DNA of 64,000 bases from Euglena gracilis (taxonomy: Eukaryota > Euglenida > Euglenophyceae > Euglenales). A model generated the notes under the pieces. It was given only the letters and a program-made list of their open reading frames with translations, ran no database searches and had not been told where the DNA came from. The DNA lies in contig CP154957.1 in assembly GCA_039621445.1 (NCBI GenBank), positions 30,781,778-30,845,777 on the forward strand, read 5' to 3'. Positions 55,854-64,000 of the stretch are shown here, one piece after another (the first letter of the stretch is position 1; the number at the start of each line of letters is the position of its first letter). The position numbers and the translations under genes were made by a program.

Positions 55854-56423
55854 TCTCCATTTTTCTGCGTCTCGTTTGCCCACTGGCCAAGCTGGTGGAA
55901 TTTTTTAACGGGACTGTGGACGCCCGGAAGGGGGGCGCCCGCAAGGGGAGTGCGGTGGGGAAGGCAAACGGGGGGGCAAGCATTTCCGACACCACCCCCC
56001 AGCCAGGTTTCTCTGCTTTCCGGACCAACCCCCAGTTTCTGCTCCGGAGAAACCCCGGGGCACCCTTGGCCCAAACGGGGGTTCGATGAAAACCGCTGCA
56101 AGGCAGGGGCCCACCCGCCCGTGTGGCCCCCCATGACCCCACAGTGGCCGGCCCCCTCCGCGGGCGGGGAACGGAAACCCGCCGCAGATCCGCAGGCCGT
56201 TCCGGCCGGGCCGTCGGGGCCGGGCCGGCCTGGCCAACCACTTTGCCCCCAGCCCTCAACTCCTCGGGGCTGGATCCCCCCTCCCCCCACTCGTTCGCGC
56301 CGGGCTATGCCCCGCCGTCCCGGGCTTGCCCCCGGCCCAGCCCCCGCCTCCGATCTGAACTGCCCCGGCGGCCTGGCATCATGGCCCGGGCCGTCCCATG
56401 GCTCACTCAACCAACCGGGGTGA
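55854..56423 (+). CDS. Unrecognised protein, two 3' exons
   Basis: Exons 55854-55954 and 56196-56423 join in phase 0 and end in TGA. The first follows a strong T-rich acceptor. It begins with a hydrophobic helix (SIFLRLVCPLAKLVEFFNG) and then a basic Lys/Gly/Arg stretch. The second is Pro/Arg-rich low complexity. The pattern, a membrane-type helix followed by a basic tail, hints at a membrane-anchored protein, but there is no family match. A further GC-rich stretch at 56665-56866 on the + strand (GLLGLLLCLALTGASG, signal-peptide-like) may be another exon or a separate gene; I could not connect it. Confidence 0.35.
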   Translation, partial: SPFFCVSFAHWPSWWNFLTGLWTPGRGAPARGVRWGRQTGGQAFPTPPPSQVSLLSGPTPSFCSGETPGHPWPKRGFDENRCKAGAHPPVWPPMTPQWPAPSAGGERKPAADPQAVPAGPSGPGRPGQPLCPQPSTPRGWIPPPPTRSRRAMPRRPGLAPGPAPASDLNCPGGLASWPGPSHGSLNQPG

Positions 56424-57215
56424 GCCCTCTTATCCGGCAGGGGTGGGGCTGCCCCCCCCCCCCCCCCAGGGGGGGGGTTTCGGTCAGTCGGGCCGGACCG
56501 TCGGCCGGGCCTGACAGTTTTTCTCGGGGAGGGGTTTTTTTTCGGAGGTTATCGGCTCCGATTTGGGGTGTGGGTTTTGGGCGGGGGCGATGGTTGTGTC
56601 GACCTGCCCTGGGGAGGGGGGGGGGGGGGGGGAAGGACTCCGTCACTCTGTGAGCCTGTGACTCTGGCCGCGGCCTCCTGGGCCTCCTCCTCTGCCTCGC
56701 CCTGACCGGGGCCAGCGGTCCCCTGGCCCGCGGGACGGACCTCGCCAAGGGCCGCCGCCTCCGCCCCCCACCACCTCAGGCGTCCCCCGGGCGTACGGGC
56801 TGCCCACCCTTCCCTGAGCTCTCCGCGCCAGCTAAACAACGCGGGAAGACCATCGCCCCGCCATGAGGTCTCCCTGGCCACACGCTTCGATCTCAAAAGG
56901 CGCACATGGGAGCCTCTGGTGCCAATTTGTTGATAGTATTACGTAGTTTTGATAGCATATAGTATCGATAGTATGCATGTATATTATTTATATAACATTT
57001 ATTATTATATATATTTATATGGTATTGGTAGTATACAGTATAACGTGGTGTTGACAGTATTTTGTTTATGGTCTTTCATTGACTGTGTTGAATTGCCCCC
57101 GCCCCCAAGTTGGAGCTGCTGAACGCGCAGCTTAGGGGTGGCGTCACCTGATCTATGCTGGAGGGCCCCACCGGCAGCCTGGCTGGGTGGGCCCCGTCCT
57201 CTCTGCGCTCCGCAG
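56424..57215. other. GC-rich open stretch then AT-rich spacer
   Basis: From 56440 to 56640 there are C/G runs. From 56665 to 56866 the DNA is open on both strands. From 56930 to 57060 it is AT-rich, with five copies of a TAGTAT/GTATAG-like word. The next exon starts at 57216. Confidence 0.35.
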
Positions 57216-60909
<3,694 letters not shown>

Positions 60910-61661
60910 CCCGACGCCTCCGCAGTACCGCGGTGCACTTCCCAATTTGGCTGCAGCGGACGCCTCTGGCCCATCATAGGCATCCCCAGAAGCTGTGTGA
61001 AAGAGTGACAGCTCGGTCGGAACGCCCATTTGGGCGACGCCGCTTCGTAGTGGTTCACAGCACCGCAGCCCCCATATATACGAGGATTTACTCCGAGCGG
61101 CATCTCAATGCATTTCATTTCATACCCAGGTTTTTGCACCAACTGCCAGTGGACGTGCGGTTTGGATGGCAGTGGATGCACACAACTGCCATCCAAACCT
61201 CACCTGTAAAGCAAAGCTTCAGCGTGCTGCCCATACACCTGCCACCACCCCGAAGCCCCACTGTCACTGCCAACAGGATGCGTTATGTGTGAGGAGGGAG
61301 AGCGAGCAGGGAGGTGCGCCAAAGGGACGTCATCGTCACATGGAAGGGGATCGCCCACCGGCAAACCCCCGGCCCAGCCCAGTTGTCCTTCTGCATTTTT
61401 TTCGAGCTGAATGTGGAAAAGAGCAACGTGGATGTGGAACCGTTTGCAAGAAAAAATGCCATGGGGCTCCTGTTCGCATCTCGAATGCTCTCCAGAGAAG
61501 GTCGTTGCCCGGTGCTTGTGGGTGCGCTGCGGCTGACGCGTGCCAAGGCAATGCTCTCGGCGTTGTCCTCAACTGCCCAAAGAACCCAAGACCCCTGCTC
61601 TGGGCCTTTGCAGTGTGGACGCTCTGCGCCGCGGTGGCATTCCCGGTGCTTCACTGCGCCG
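60910..61661. other. Intergenic upstream of the PPCDC gene
   Basis: Moderately GC-rich with no supported exon. Near 61150-61200 a short inverted repeat (GGATGGCAGT and its inverse, flanking GGATGCACACA) can form a hairpin. An acceptor-like TTTGCAG ends at 61613, 48 bases before the start codon. Confidence 0.4.
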
Positions 61662-63795
<2,134 letters not shown>

Positions 63796-64000
63796 CCGTG
63801 CCGGGGCGGTGGCGGGTGGGTTTGATGGTCCGACTGGCTGACGGTGGACCCATTGGCGGCCGACCTCAGTGCGGGCGACTGGAATGTGAGTGGGAACACG
63901 CTGCTGGCATCCCGGGCGCTGCCGGGTGCTACACGGTCACAGTGATGACGACGGGCCCAAATGTGACACAGCTGCGGTGCTTGTGTCACGTTCAGCAAGA
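63796..64000. other. Downstream of PPCDC, nothing recognised
   Basis: About 200 bases after the TGA. Moderate GC, no clear polyadenylation signal and no new exon. Confidence 0.4.

Overview
This is nuclear DNA of a intron-rich eukaryote, most likely a microbial alga or other protist. Coding sequence comes as short exons (about 30 to 320 bases) that are much richer in GC than the DNA around them and strongly prefer C or G at third positions. Introns hold long C or G runs, dinucleotide arrays and small transposon-like repeats. I see no bacterial-type operon, rRNA, tRNA or CRISPR. I cannot name the species. The one-way gene order, frequent GC-AG introns and splice-acceptor-like sites just before start codons would fit a dinoflagellate, but this is inference and other algae remain possible. 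Exon coordinates were worked out by hand from reading frame, splice consensus and phase agreement.

Layout, all genes on the + strand: 1-2992, 3' part of an unrecognised gene; 3647-6084, a proline-rich protein; 9813-17485, an OTU deubiquitinase of the A20/Cezanne type with a long low-complexity tail; 18881-19916, a small three-exon gene; about 20.1-21.1 kb, an inverted-repeat-bounded degenerate element; 21.1-24.4 kb, AT-richer DNA without a supported gene; 24396-27884, a TPR/PCI-like helical-repeat protein; 28.9-29.6 kb, loose candidate exons; 29972-32104, an Ala/Pro-rich protein with a basic nuclear-type signal; 33952-48100, an MFS sugar transporter with two very long introns; 49198-53246, a divergent actin-family protein; 55854-56423, exons of an unrecognised protein; 57216-60909, an alanine-rich helical protein; 61662-63795, phosphopantothenoylcysteine decarboxylase (coenzyme A synthesis).

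The genes do not form an obvious pathway. The sugar transporter, actin-like protein, deubiquitinase and PPCDC are unrelated housekeeping-type functions. The interest lies in genome structure. There is a swarm of small hAT-like terminal-inverted-repeat elements, several with clear 8-bp target duplications and many inside introns. At least nine introns appear to start with GC. A 163-bp tandem array fills most of one transporter intron. A dispersed palindrome family built on TGCGCATTTGCGCA fills another. Two fold-back elements are made of a GGCCAAAAGT-like unit.
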